Positions 17,721 through 26,312 of a stretch of 64,000 bases of DNA are shown one piece after another. The translations under genes were made by a program, and so were the position numbers. Under the pieces are notes generated by a model. The model was not told where the DNA came from. It did not search any database and saw nothing but the letters and a program-made list of their open reading frames with translations. Source of the DNA: Candidatus Rifleibacteriota bacterium (lineage in GTDB: Bacteria; Muiribacteriota; Ozemobacteria; Ozemobacterales; Ozemobacteraceae); assembly GCA_018818125.1 (NCBI GenBank), contig JAHISQ010000166.1, positions 1-64,000 on the forward strand, written 5' to 3'. Numbering within the stretch: position 1 is the first letter of the stretch; every line of letters begins with the position of its first letter.

Positions 17721-19019
17721 ATGAGCAAACCGCAATTTTTGATTGGTCCGGCAAAGCTTTTGTTCTATATTCGCCTGATTTTGCATGGTTTCTTTCACTA
17801 TCTGATCAGATTACTCCGCGGGAAGTTTGGCCCGACAGCCTTTGTCAGGCTTTTAATGAGGCTGATTCTCTTTCTTAACGCAGTAAAACACAACAAAGTC
17901 GTCGTTGTTGACGGCAAATACAAGGTTCAGCTCTATCTGCCAGCTTACCCGACTCCCGCATTCTGGGAATCTATCGAAAAGTTTGTCAGACCCGACCCAG
18001 GTCCGCTTACCGTAGTATTTTCGATGACCAAAGCCTGCGCCTACAAATGTCCGCACTGCTACCAGCGCAACGATACCGGCGCTGACATGTCGGTTGAGCT
18101 TCTGCAGAAAACTGCCCGCCAGATGCAGGATATTGGCGTTACCATGTTCGACATTGAGGGTGGCGAACCGCTTCTGATGTTCGACAACCTCATCGAACTC
18201 CTCAAGGCATTTGACAACAAACGCGAAACCTGGGTTAACACCACCGGGCACACTCTCACCCCGGAAAAAGTGCGCAGACTCAAAGAAGCCGGGCTGTTCG
18301 GCGTCATGATTTCGCTGCACTCAATCGACGAGAAGGAATACGAAAAATTCACCGGGTTTCCCGGCTCCTTCGAGATTGCGCGTGATGCGGCAAGACAGTT
18401 TGTTGAAGCCGGAATCATGGTCGCCATCAACTGTTGCCCGTCAGCCGAAATGGTTGCTGATGGCACCGTTGAGAGAATTTTTGAACTGACAAAAACCTGG
18501 AACTGCTCCTTTATTCAGGTTATTCACGGCAAATCAGCCGGAGCATGGCTCGGCAAAGACGATGAAATGATCAACGCCGATGCTTCAATCAAAGAACTGC
18601 GCCGCATTCATATCGATTACAACAGCCTGCCACAGTTTCGTGACCACCCGGCACCGGCCGTTCAGGTTTACGAAGAAGACGAGCAGCACTTTGGTTGCAC
18701 CTCTGGCGGCATCGACCGCTTCTATATCGGCGCAAACGGCGACGTTCAGCCCTGCGAATTCCTTAATGTGTCGTTCGGCAATGTTAACGAAGAAGACTTT
18801 AAAACCATTTTCAGCCGCATGCGCGAGTACTTCAAAGAACCCGGTTGCAGATGGCTATGTTCACGCGAAGCGCACACTATCCACGAAACTATGATAGAGA
18901 ACAATATTACTGCCACTCCACTACCCTGGAAATACACCAAAGATCTGCTGAAAAAATGGAATTATGGCCGCAAAACCCCGCTATACAGCAAAATGGGAAT
19001 CTACAAAAACAAAAGCTGA
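17721..19019 (+). CDS. Radical SAM protein with SPASM-type C-terminus
   Basis: A 432-residue protein. An N-terminal amphipathic or membrane-associated stretch (about 10-55) precedes a radical SAM domain with CAYKCPHC (Cys106, 110, 113) and the GGEPLL motif. The C-terminal region has FGCTSGG, QPCEF and CRWLC cysteines, resembling a SPASM auxiliary cluster. It would cleave SAM to a 5'-deoxyadenosyl radical to modify a substrate. The membrane-facing start and its place in the operon suggest a lipid rather than a peptide substrate, and no small precursor peptide gene is visible. AAGGAG precedes the ATG. Its TGA overlaps the next ATG. Confidence 0.85.
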   Translation: MSKPQFLIGPAKLLFYIRLILHGFFHYLIRLLRGKFGPTAFVRLLMRLILFLNAVKHNKVVVVDGKYKVQLYLPAYPTPAFWESIEKFVRPDPGPLTVVFSMTKACAYKCPHCYQRNDTGADMSVELLQKTARQMQDIGVTMFDIEGGEPLLMFDNLIELLKAFDNKRETWVNTTGHTLTPEKVRRLKEAGLFGVMISLHSIDEKEYEKFTGFPGSFEIARDAARQFVEAGIMVAINCCPSAEMVADGTVERIFELTKTWNCSFIQVIHGKSAGAWLGKDDEMINADASIKELRRIHIDYNSLPQFRDHPAPAVQVYEEDEQHFGCTSGGIDRFYIGANGDVQPCEFLNVSFGNVNEEDFKTIFSRMREYFKEPGCRWLCSREAHTIHETMIENNITATPLPWKYTKDLLKKWNYGRKTPLYSKMGIYKNKS

Positions 19020-19975
19020 TGCCAACTCCTGTCAAATCACTCTTCATGATTCTAAATCCCTCTGCCCGGTCGTTTGCCGGGCAGAGAAAATGGCCACGCA
19101 TATTTGAACTGCTCGACCAGTCTGGAGTGAATTACGAACACGCGTTGACTGAAAAAGCCGGCGATGGCACAAGACTGGCAGCAGCCGCTGCCCGGCAGGG
19201 TTTCGATGCCATTGTCGCGGTTGGCGGCGATGGCACCATAAACGAGGTTATCAGCGGCGTTGTTCCGGTTCTTGAGCAAAACCCAGGCAGCAACTGTCGA
19301 TTCGGAGTTATCTATACCGGCACCAGTCCAGACTTTTGCGCGTTTCACGGCCTGTCACTCGACCCTGATACGATCATCAAGCGCATTCTTGCCGGTCACA
19401 CGCGCCGGGTCGATCTCGGACAGATAACCCACCAGACCAGTGACACCAACCAGAAAGTCACCAGATTTTTTTCATGTTCGGCCAACTTCGGCATGGGCGC
19501 GGCAATTGCCCGAGGCTCAAACACCGGTTTACGCAAGCGTTTTGGCGATTTTATCGGCACTCTGCTCTCTTTGCTGGATTCAATCAAAAACTATGTTCCA
19601 CCGCGTTTCCGGCTAAGAATCGATGGAGTCGAGCAGAGTTTTGAGCAGGTTCATAATATTTTCATTGGCAAAAACCCTTATATCGCTTCCGGCATCAAGC
19701 TCAAGCTTGATATTGCCGCCGATGACGGCAGAATGTATCTGGTTGCGCTGCATGGCATCTCGAAGTTCAGGCTTTTATCAGTGTTGCCGCGCGTTTACAC
19801 CGGCTCTTTCTGCGGTGATTTCAAACCGGTCTTCTGCCGCAATGTCGAAATTCTCGATGGCGGCGGCGCTAATGAAGTCGAATACGACGGCGACCCGCAA
19901 GGTCTGCTACCGGCTCGCATCAGCATAATGCCGGGTATATTGCCGGTTCTGGGCGGCGACATTCTAACTTATTGA
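19019..19975 (+). CDS. Diacylglycerol/sphingoid kinase-like lipid kinase
   Basis: A 318-residue protein of the DAGK catalytic family. The nucleotide-binding motif is VGGDGTINEV (68-77). A GTSPDF segment replaces the usual GTGNDF, and the C-terminal EYDGDPQG resembles the catalytic-acid motif. The start is the ATG at 19019, which overlaps the upstream TGA (TGATG). A longer frame begins at 18845 but lies inside the radical SAM gene. The family phosphorylates diacylglycerol, sphingosine or ceramide; a ceramide kinase of this type occurs in Caulobacter. Here it may phosphorylate the long-chain amino alcohol made upstream. Confidence 0.85.
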   Translation: MPTPVKSLFMILNPSARSFAGQRKWPRIFELLDQSGVNYEHALTEKAGDGTRLAAAAARQGFDAIVAVGGDGTINEVISGVVPVLEQNPGSNCRFGVIYTGTSPDFCAFHGLSLDPDTIIKRILAGHTRRVDLGQITHQTSDTNQKVTRFFSCSANFGMGAAIARGSNTGLRKRFGDFIGTLLSLLDSIKNYVPPRFRLRIDGVEQSFEQVHNIFIGKNPYIASGIKLKLDIAADDGRMYLVALHGISKFRLLSVLPRVYTGSFCGDFKPVFCRNVEILDGGGANEVEYDGDPQGLLPARISIMPGILPVLGGDILTY

Positions 19976-20004
19976 GGCTACACGGGCTTATGGAGGGTGG
20001 CAGC

Positions 20005-20994
20005 ATGGACGAATTCAAGACAATACGAGCCATAGCGGGAGCATTCGAACGTTCCCCTGTTCAGCAGAACGCGCTGTTTGAATCTGACGCCGAGGTCTTC
20101 ACTATCGGCTCGACACGCCTGGCGATAACTACTGATGAATTCTGCGAAGAAGAAGACGGCTTCAGATCGACAAACATCGAGCAACTGGGCTGGAACCTGG
20201 CGGTAGCGACACTGAGCGATCTGATCGCAACCGGCGCTGATCCCGCTTTTTTTCTGCATGTGCTCGGGCTTCCAGAGGCCGATTCCGGGTCCTTTTCACA
20301 CGAGTTGATGCAGGGGGTGAGTAGTGCTCTCAAACAAACCAGTTGTTATCTGCTCGGAGGCGATACTTCATGTGGAGAGCACTGGCGCTATGTCGGCACT
20401 GCTATCGGAACCTTCGCAGGCGAACCGCTGTTCAGAACCACAAAAGCTGACAGGCTGTTGCTCTATACTACCGGCAGCTTTGGTGACGGCAATCTTTCAG
20501 CACTCAATGCTGCCTATCAGGCAAAATTTGAACTTCGCCACGATTTCATGCGACGGACCAGACCTTATCTGGGTTTTGGAATGGACAGCAGTGACGGTCT
20601 GCGCAACACATTAGTAACACTGTGCATGGTTAATCCCGGTTACAAAATTACCGCAACAGCGGATAAAGTGTCTGTTCACCCAGATGTCGCCGCCTTCTGC
20701 AAGAGCTCCGGCATGCCACCTCAAGGCTTTTTACTTGGATCTGGCGGTGAATACGAGTTGGTCATAGGCGTCCACCCAGATCAGCAAAAGGCATTTGAGC
20801 AAGCCTGTCAACCCGGTGAAGTAGCCTGCATAGGCAGCTTTGAAAAGTCAGACCAACCAGGTCTGTTCTGGCAGAAGACTTCAGAAGACGCTGTAAGACC
20901 TGATATTGCCATGCAGATCGACCCGCGCTTCGAAAAAGATCGCGAGGCCTACGTCAACGAGATTCTCGAAATCACCCGCCGCCTGTTTGGTTAA
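20005..20994 (+). CDS. ThiL/PurM-like ATP-binding kinase homologue
   Basis: A 329-residue protein of the AIR synthase-related (PurM/ThiL/HypE/SelD) superfamily. ThiL-like features are an N-terminal TTDEF segment, LSDLIATGADPAFF, GGDTS, MDSSDGL (compare ThiL DISDGL) and GGEYEL (compare GEDYEL). ThiL phosphorylates thiamine monophosphate, but nothing else here belongs to thiamine synthesis. It is probably a paralogue acting on another phosphorylated metabolite, perhaps following the lipid kinase. GGAGG lies 8 bases before the ATG at 20005. An upstream TTG at 19972 would overlap the previous gene and is less likely. Confidence 0.75.
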   Translation: MDEFKTIRAIAGAFERSPVQQNALFESDAEVFTIGSTRLAITTDEFCEEEDGFRSTNIEQLGWNLAVATLSDLIATGADPAFFLHVLGLPEADSGSFSHELMQGVSSALKQTSCYLLGGDTSCGEHWRYVGTAIGTFAGEPLFRTTKADRLLLYTTGSFGDGNLSALNAAYQAKFELRHDFMRRTRPYLGFGMDSSDGLRNTLVTLCMVNPGYKITATADKVSVHPDVAAFCKSSGMPPQGFLLGSGGEYELVIGVHPDQQKAFEQACQPGEVACIGSFEKSDQPGLFWQKTSEDAVRPDIAMQIDPRFEKDREAYVNEILEITRRLFG

Positions 20995-21015
20995 CCATGT
21001 TATTGCCAGTTATGA

Positions 21016-21035
21016 ATAGATCATTCTATTTTTTG
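21016..21035 (+). terminator. Weak AT-rich terminator after the lipid operon
   Basis: AATAGA and TCTATT form a 6-bp stem with a 4-base loop, followed by a run of T residues. It begins 21 bases after the last operon stop. Short and AT-rich, so only a tentative end of the transcript. Confidence 0.4.
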
Positions 21036-21100
21036 AGAGTAAAATCTGATAAAGATTCTGGAAGAACATTATGTGCATGGAAAAAGGAAACTGCTTAGCA

Positions 21101-22174
21101 ATGTATAAACACAACAAAATTTCACTTCTGCTTATTACATCATTAGTTCTTTTGTGTGGCTCTCTAAATGCAAAGAACCTAAGCGATAATGCGAAAAAAA
21201 CTGATGACACAATGCAATTGTCTTCTGAACAGAAAAAAAGCATATCAGCAGGGCTTTCGCACGACTGTCGAGTCTTACTGGCCGAATGCATTCACGCTCG
21301 CAATTCTATAGGCGACTCTGTCTGGAATAACTGGAGTAAAACAGACTGCCCGATTAACGTGATAACAAAGGATTACGAGTATCTTACAGGTTTCGCAGAT
21401 CCTCCCGAAGAATACACACTCCTTGAACATGACAAATTGTTAAATGCTGATATCTATGTAAAGAAGAGAACTTTTAAGCAACTGCTTGTCGGCTCAGCGT
21501 TGCCACTTGCCGGGAAACTAGCTGTGTTTATTTCACCTCCCGAATTATTTATTGATACATTTAAAATAGATATGGCCTTCTGCCGAATATTGTTACTTCA
21601 CGAAATGTTTCATGTTCATCAGATCAACCATTTTCCCGATGGCCTTGAAGGAATTAAGGCAGCTCAATTAGAAATTAAATATCCATACAAAGTCGAGTTA
21701 AACAATCAATTACGCGGTGAAGAAGCTGTCATACTAAAAAAAGCGATTCTGGCTGATTCAAAAGCAGACAAGATCAGCCAAATAGAATTGTTTATTAAAA
21801 AAAGACAATTGAGACGAGAAAGAATGAAAAAGGAATTTCCAGACAAATACGATAATAAGTCGATAGAATTTGAGAAATTCCAGGAATGGCTTGAAGGCCA
21901 GGCCAGATACACTGAAGTCAAAATAGAAGAACAAATGCAGAATCCTGATTACAAAGCTATTCCAGAATTCCGTTGTTCCAGAGGCAATACGTTTGAGCGT
22001 GAAATGAATAAGCTTGATTGTTTAGCCCAGAATTCTGGCGAAGAAAGTGACTATGCTCTGGGATGGGCACAATGGTATGTTCTGGATACGCTGCGCCCTT
22101 CCTGGAAAACTGAAGCTTTTGCAAAAAATGCGGCGCCGGAAAGTCTTCTGCGAAAGGCCCTGACAACTGATTAA
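21101..22174 (+). CDS. Exported HEXXH zinc metallopeptidase
   Basis: A 357-residue protein with a signal peptide (MYKHNKISLLLITSLVLLCG). The zinc-binding motif HEMFH is at residues 167-171 (LLLHEMFHVHQ). A downstream WLEGQARYTE (263-272) could supply the third, glutamate, ligand as in gluzincins. The family is not identified further. It probably acts in the periplasm or outside the cell. The ATG at 21101 is chosen to begin the signal peptide; ATGs at 21071 and 21077 would put charged residues before it. It stands alone between the lipid operon and a long gene-free stretch. Confidence 0.75.
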   Translation: MYKHNKISLLLITSLVLLCGSLNAKNLSDNAKKTDDTMQLSSEQKKSISAGLSHDCRVLLAECIHARNSIGDSVWNNWSKTDCPINVITKDYEYLTGFADPPEEYTLLEHDKLLNADIYVKKRTFKQLLVGSALPLAGKLAVFISPPELFIDTFKIDMAFCRILLLHEMFHVHQINHFPDGLEGIKAAQLEIKYPYKVELNNQLRGEEAVILKKAILADSKADKISQIELFIKKRQLRRERMKKEFPDKYDNKSIEFEKFQEWLEGQARYTEVKIEEQMQNPDYKAIPEFRCSRGNTFEREMNKLDCLAQNSGEESDYALGWAQWYVLDTLRPSWKTEAFAKNAAPESLLRKALTTD

Positions 22175-22776
22175 CGTCAGGATTGCGGCACTTTTCTTAA
22201 CAAATTCGATTTGGTCTTACAAATAGTCTGACTCAGACGCCAGCAGAGCACGCTTTTCCGATTGATTGTTGTCAGAATCTATCAAATCAGTGATTGTGAA
22301 AATTCTCACCAAAAGACGTAACCGTGCTGGCAAAGAAGTTCTCAAATAGCGGTAAGACATCTGAAAATATTTTATGGCATGCCTAACCACTGAAATGCGC
22401 AGAAAAATCTATCACAAGCCTGCATGCCTCGCGAGACGTACAATTGACTTGAAGCTGCTTACTGGTTATATTCTGTGTTAGAGAAGGTGTGTTAACTGGG
22501 ATGGAATTTTGGCGAGATAATCCTGCTGACACGGAAGGTGTTCTATTGGGCACGCTTTTGCTTTTCGTGCACTGGCAGCTAATATTATACCCCGGCCTCG
22601 TCTGCTACCAAAGGCTGTAAGCAGTTTCACAAAAGAGCGACAACAAACCATCATTGAGTAATGGTTCTTTGTGACTATGTATTTGCCAAATCTACAAAAG
22701 TATAATGACATACAACACCAGTAATTCTGGTCATACAAAAAAATTGCTGATACAGAGACTAAGGAGAAACAGTTAT
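22175..22776. other. Gene-free stretch of about 600 bases
   Basis: No convincing protein, tRNA or repeat is seen. A TATAAT at 22701-22706 is a likely -10 box for the small membrane-protein genes that follow, but no -35 lies at the right distance. The minus-strand frame at 22478-22738 has no ribosome binding site and no recognisable product. Confidence 0.45.
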
Positions 22777-22890
22777 ATGAGTACGATGAGACTTATGGCC
22801 ACTGCTGCCATGATCATATCTGGCGGGCTGGGATTCAGTATATTCCTGATTGGCAGGGCCCTTATTTTCCGTCCCCAAGTTGCTGGTTAA
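22777..22890 (+). CDS. Small single-span membrane peptide
   Basis: A 37-residue frame with AAGGAG ten bases before the ATG. It is nearly all one hydrophobic segment (LMATAAMIISGGLGFSIFLI), ending GRALIFRPQVAG. No family is recognised. It lies 15 bases before a GlsB/YeaQ-like gene and probably shares its transcript. The good ribosome binding site and tight spacing support translation. Confidence 0.55.
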   Translation: MSTMRLMATAAMIISGGLGFSIFLIGRALIFRPQVAG

Positions 22891-22905
22891 CAGAAAGGAG
22901 ACAGT

Positions 22906-23208
22906 ATGTATATATTCTGGTTTATCCTGATCGGAGTTATAGGTGGCTGGATGACAACAGTTCTTGCGAAGGGAGGAACTCCAAGGCTGTTCGAAGACTC
23001 TCTTTTCGGAGTAATAGGCTCACTAGCTGGTGGATTCATCTTTCCCACACTTGGCTACACTGTAAACACCGGTTTTATGGGCAATACTGCGCCGGCAATT
23101 GCCGGAGCAATAATATCGATATTAAGTTTTAAATATATTAGAGAATGGATTAATTCTAGCAAAGTGAGAAGACTAAAGATAAGCCAGAAACATGAGGAAA
23201 TTAAATAG
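22906..23208 (+). CDS. Transglycosylase-associated (GlsB/YeaQ/YmgE-like) membrane protein
   Basis: A 100-residue protein with three predicted membrane helices. The pattern is WFILIGVIGGWMTTVLAKGG, LFGVIGSLAGGFIF, then a Gly/Ala-rich helix, like GlsB/YeaQ small envelope proteins, which run to 80-100 residues. Its tail is charged (VRRLKISQKHEEIK). These proteins are general-stress envelope components of poorly known function. AAAGGAG precedes the ATG. It is followed 62 bases later by a zinc-ribbon/TPR exported protein. Confidence 0.75.
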   Translation: MYIFWFILIGVIGGWMTTVLAKGGTPRLFEDSLFGVIGSLAGGFIFPTLGYTVNTGFMGNTAPAIAGAIISILSFKYIREWINSSKVRRLKISQKHEEIK

Positions 23209-23270
23209 ACAGAGAATACGTGAGAAAGTTTGTATGTACTGCAGAAAAATAGAATTACAGGAGAATTAGA

Positions 23271-23912
23271 ATGAAAAAGAATTTAACAGGCATTTTGGCA
23301 TTGGTAGCTCTTTTGTGTGTATTTACACTGGTAGAGAATGTTGTCCTGGCACTCAAGAACGTTTGCCCGGAATGCAATTTTCTCATCGAAGACCTTGAAC
23401 TGACAGCCTGCCCTAAGTGCGGAAGGGTCTTAAACAAATGCTTGATATGCGGTGCGGTTAACCCGGCCAAGAATGACAATTGTTACAATTGCCAGGCCAG
23501 CCTGGCAGAATCGCGCGTTCTGGCAACCATAGACGTCGAAACTCGCGACAGCATGCGGCTTGGCGAATCCACTCGCGCACAGATCGAAGTAGAACTTGGT
23601 CAGATCAAAGAAAGAATTGCAACCGGCGAACTTACTCCGGCTCTGGCTGCCAGAGAAGTAGAATTGTTGACGAAAATGGGCTGGTGGTCAAAAGCAAACA
23701 CTTTGGCAAGCGAATTTGCCGTGAAGTTTCCTGACTCTGATAAAAACGTGCTGATTAGTGCATGCAGGGTTAAGGCCTTAAGAAACCTGAGCTTTCTGGC
23801 CATAGAAGACGAAGAATTCGATGTGGCCATTGGTTATCTCAAAGCAGCACTGGAGATTGATCCTAAAGACAAAAAATCCCAGAATCTGTTGAAAATAGCT
23901 GAATCTAAATAG
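23271..23912 (+). CDS. Exported zinc-ribbon and TPR protein
   Basis: A 213-residue protein with a signal peptide or membrane anchor (about 6-27), then three Cys pairs (CPECN, CPKCG, CLICG/CYNC) forming zinc-ribbon-like motifs between about 33 and 75. A coiled and TPR-like C-terminal part ends in a repeat (EEFDVAIGYLKAALEIDPKD). Zinc ribbons outside the cytoplasm are unusual, so the anchor may leave the domain facing inward. A clear terminator follows. Function unknown; a scaffold or adaptor role is a guess from the domains. Confidence 0.7.
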   Translation: MKKNLTGILALVALLCVFTLVENVVLALKNVCPECNFLIEDLELTACPKCGRVLNKCLICGAVNPAKNDNCYNCQASLAESRVLATIDVETRDSMRLGESTRAQIEVELGQIKERIATGELTPALAAREVELLTKMGWWSKANTLASEFAVKFPDSDKNVLISACRVKALRNLSFLAIEDEEFDVAIGYLKAALEIDPKDKKSQNLLKIAESK

Positions 23913-23921
23913 GACACCAGA

Positions 23922-23962
23922 AGAAGCTTCTGACTTCAACCGTCAGAAGCTTCTTTTTTTTT
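23922..23962 (+). terminator. Rho-independent terminator
   Basis: AGAAGCTTCTGAC (23922-23934) and its perfect 13-bp complement (23942-23954) enclose a 7-base loop and run into a tract of nine T residues. It ends the transcript of the preceding zinc-ribbon gene. Confidence 0.92.
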
Positions 23963-23968
23963 ACCAGA

Positions 23969-24040
23969 TTACATGCGCTCATAAATAGCGCTGAGCTCAT
24001 CGGCGTGACTTGTCCGCGAGCCGTAGCAACGCTTGTTGGC
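23969..24040 (-). pseudogene. Possible remnant of an SDR C-terminus
   Basis: The minus strand ends in IYERM followed by a stop, the same five residues that end the SDR at 32005-32736, and the last 18 bases match that gene at about 16 positions. Upstream, NKRCYGSR resembles its NRKKRRAYITRR region only weakly. It may be the tail of a decayed paralogue. Evidence is thin. Confidence 0.3.
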
Positions 24041-24257
24041 ATCCGCTCTTACTGGAAGTTTACAGTCAAATCCTTTTCCGAGGAATCTTTCTTAGCGACT
24101 TCGAAGCAAAACATTTGTGCTTACATTTGCCCTGGATTGCGGCTTATCTTCATTGAAAAAGTCACGAACTTAGGGTATTTTAAACCTGTAGACAAGCTCA
24201 AATGACCTGATGTAACTTGCCGGGCATCATAAACAAGATTATTAGAGGAATCGAACA

Positions 24258-25007
24258 ATGATTACCACCAGCACAACAGGATTTCTGCGTCGTTCGTCGC
24301 TTCGTGCAAAAATTATCGGCAAAATCATGTTTGCGCTAAGCGCGATGCTCCTGTTCAATCCCAGTCTGCCGGCAATTCATGGGCAAGAAACTACCGGACT
24401 GCAAACGCCGACTGAATCTTACGAAGTTCGTTTTGCGCTAGCTGAAAAACTTATGAAAAAAGGCGTAGCTCTTGGCCGCGAAAAAAAGCACAATGAATCT
24501 GTAAAGGCGCTGCGCGAGGCAATCGAACTGATCCCTGACAACGCCACACTATGGTACAACCTCGGATTATCTCTTTATCATAGCGGCAAGCATGCTGAAG
24601 CACTTGAGGCATGGGATAAAACCGTAAACATCAGACCAGATTACAGGGATGTCTGGCACATGATCGGCCTGGTGCGCTCAAAAAACGGCAAGTCAACCGA
24701 AGCCATTGCCGCTTTTACCAGAGGTGTAGAAACAAATCCTGATGACAGCGATTCAAGAGCATCTCTCATTCGCGAGTGCCTTAATGTCGCAAAAACCAAC
24801 ATGGAACATCTAAAAAAAACCGATCCGGCCATGGCAAAGAAACTAACACAAGAATTTCCCGGCGACTTTGCGGCTCCTGGAGCAGGAGCAACCAACGCGG
24901 GCGAGCATCCCCTCGGCAACACCGAGATTCCCGGCACCGGCAAAAATTTCAACGAGCTGCTCGAAATCTTTAAAAAAATACCATTTCAGAGAAACACCGA
25001 AAAATAG
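24258..25007 (+). CDS. Exported TPR-repeat protein
   Basis: A 249-residue protein with an N-terminal hydrophobic segment (IMFALSAMLLFNPSLPAIHG) acting as a signal peptide. At least three tetratricopeptide repeats follow (about 70-180), with typical NATLWYNLGLSLYHSGKHAEA and AWDKTVNIRPDY units. The tail is Gly/Pro-rich and ends in a short helix. TPR domains bind partner proteins, so it is probably a periplasmic assembly factor. The preceding gap (23963-24257) shows no other convincing gene. AGAGGAA precedes the start. Confidence 0.75.
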   Translation: MITTSTTGFLRRSSLRAKIIGKIMFALSAMLLFNPSLPAIHGQETTGLQTPTESYEVRFALAEKLMKKGVALGREKKHNESVKALREAIELIPDNATLWYNLGLSLYHSGKHAEALEAWDKTVNIRPDYRDVWHMIGLVRSKNGKSTEAIAAFTRGVETNPDDSDSRASLIRECLNVAKTNMEHLKKTDPAMAKKLTQEFPGDFAAPGAGATNAGEHPLGNTEIPGTGKNFNELLEIFKKIPFQRNTEK

Positions 25008-25214
25008 CAACATGAGGGTAAATTACCTGCTATAAAAAGTTGAGTCAGAGCGTTTTACACGATCCATGCCTCATAGAAGTCTCATTTTAACAAAGCCTTT
25101 GATATGAAAGATTTAATATGCGATTATGAAGAATCCGGTATTGAAAAGACTGACGGTTAAAATGAAATTCTTGTTTGAGCATTATAATTTTTGAATTCAG
25201 GGAAGATTAACGAC

Positions 25215-26312
25215 ATGAAAAACTGCGCGATCTTTTTTCTTATCCTTGGGGTAGTCATTTTAGGGCTTGCCAGCCCTTGTCAAGCGGCGAATGTGTTAGC
25301 AACCACTTTTGTGTCGGTTGATCCGGATACATTTCCAGATATTTCATTCCGCCTGAGACTGGTGTCGCCACAGCCGATTCCCCAGGAAAGCATTCATTTT
25401 GAAGTTATGGAAGACGAAAACAATGTCGCTTCCCTCGGAGTAACCGCAGAAAACCCTCGCTTACGCTATATTTTGGCTTTGGATTGTTCTTCAGATACTG
25501 GCACGGAATTGTCTATGCTGGCACGTTCTGCTGGAATTTTCATCGCCTCCATGACCGCCGATGCTGAGATCGGAATCATTTCATTCGCCGATGCTGTTTC
25601 GCTGGATCATGAATTTTCCAGCAATCAATCGAGCCTGATAAATGCTGTGAATTCAATAGAGGCGGGCGGGACCAGTGCTTTATATGACGCAATTTATAAA
25701 AGTTGCGAGACATTCGGACCTCCAGCTGACCAAAGCGAAATTCGAACATTGATCATTTTGACAACCGGGGCAGACGGTAAGTCAGAAAAAACTGTCGAGC
25801 AAGCGATTGAAATGGCGCAAAAGTCGGCTGTAAGAATCATCATGGTAGCATTCGGGAATTCTATTGACACCCCGACAATGAAGAACATCGTAAAGGAAAC
25901 AAAGGGTGGCTTTTTGAACGTTCCCACTCCGAAAGAGTTGCCGGAAATCTGCAAAAAGATAAATAGGAAAATCCAATCTGAACAATATTTCAAGTTCAAT
26001 TTTCGGACACCCAATTCCAATCGTGACGGTACGATACGACAACTCAAATTGATGTGCTCCTTTGAAAAGGATGCAGGCCAGGGAACTACCCAATACGCTG
26101 CCCCCTCAGAGTCTTCACCCAGTTCGGAAAATGACCCGATCCCTTCGGATGTTGCGCAAGACGAAAACCAGGAAACTGCCAGAGAAGGGAATACCGGTGC
26201 CGGCACCGTTCCAAATTTCAACCCGCCAACACCTAAAGTGAATGTTCACGAATTGAAGAATAAACTAAACAATCTGAACATAAATGACTCTGAAGATCTC
26301 ATGGATGAGTAA
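25215..26312 (+). CDS. Exported VWA-domain protein with degenerate MIDAS
   Basis: A 365-residue protein with a signal peptide ending near CQAANV, a short beta domain, a von Willebrand A domain (about 95-270) and a low-complexity tail. The metal-ion site reads LDCSSDTG rather than DxSxS, so metal binding is doubtful. Other VWA elements are present (GGTSALYDAI, LIILTTGADG). The ATG at 25215 begins the signal peptide. Its last eight bases overlap the adenosine-deaminase-like gene. It belongs to the same broad family as the VWA protein at 27475 but is much shorter. Confidence 0.75.
   Translation: MKNCAIFFLILGVVILGLASPCQAANVLATTFVSVDPDTFPDISFRLRLVSPQPIPQESIHFEVMEDENNVASLGVTAENPRLRYILALDCSSDTGTELSMLARSAGIFIASMTADAEIGIISFADAVSLDHEFSSNQSSLINAVNSIEAGGTSALYDAIYKSCETFGPPADQSEIRTLIILTTGADGKSEKTVEQAIEMAQKSAVRIIMVAFGNSIDTPTMKNIVKETKGGFLNVPTPKELPEICKKINRKIQSEQYFKFNFRTPNSNRDGTIRQLKLMCSFEKDAGQGTTQYAAPSESSPSSENDPIPSDVAQDENQETAREGNTGAGTVPNFNPPTPKVNVHELKNKLNNLNINDSEDLMDE

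Noticed and set aside
20005-20994. Housekeeping thiamine-monophosphate kinase
   Set aside because: No other thiamine genes are present and it is the last gene of a lipid operon; a plain ThiL role cannot be excluded without the rest of the genome.
24005-24205. A 66-residue frame on the plus strand
   Set aside because: No ribosome binding site, no recognisable domain and low-complexity composition; likely chance.
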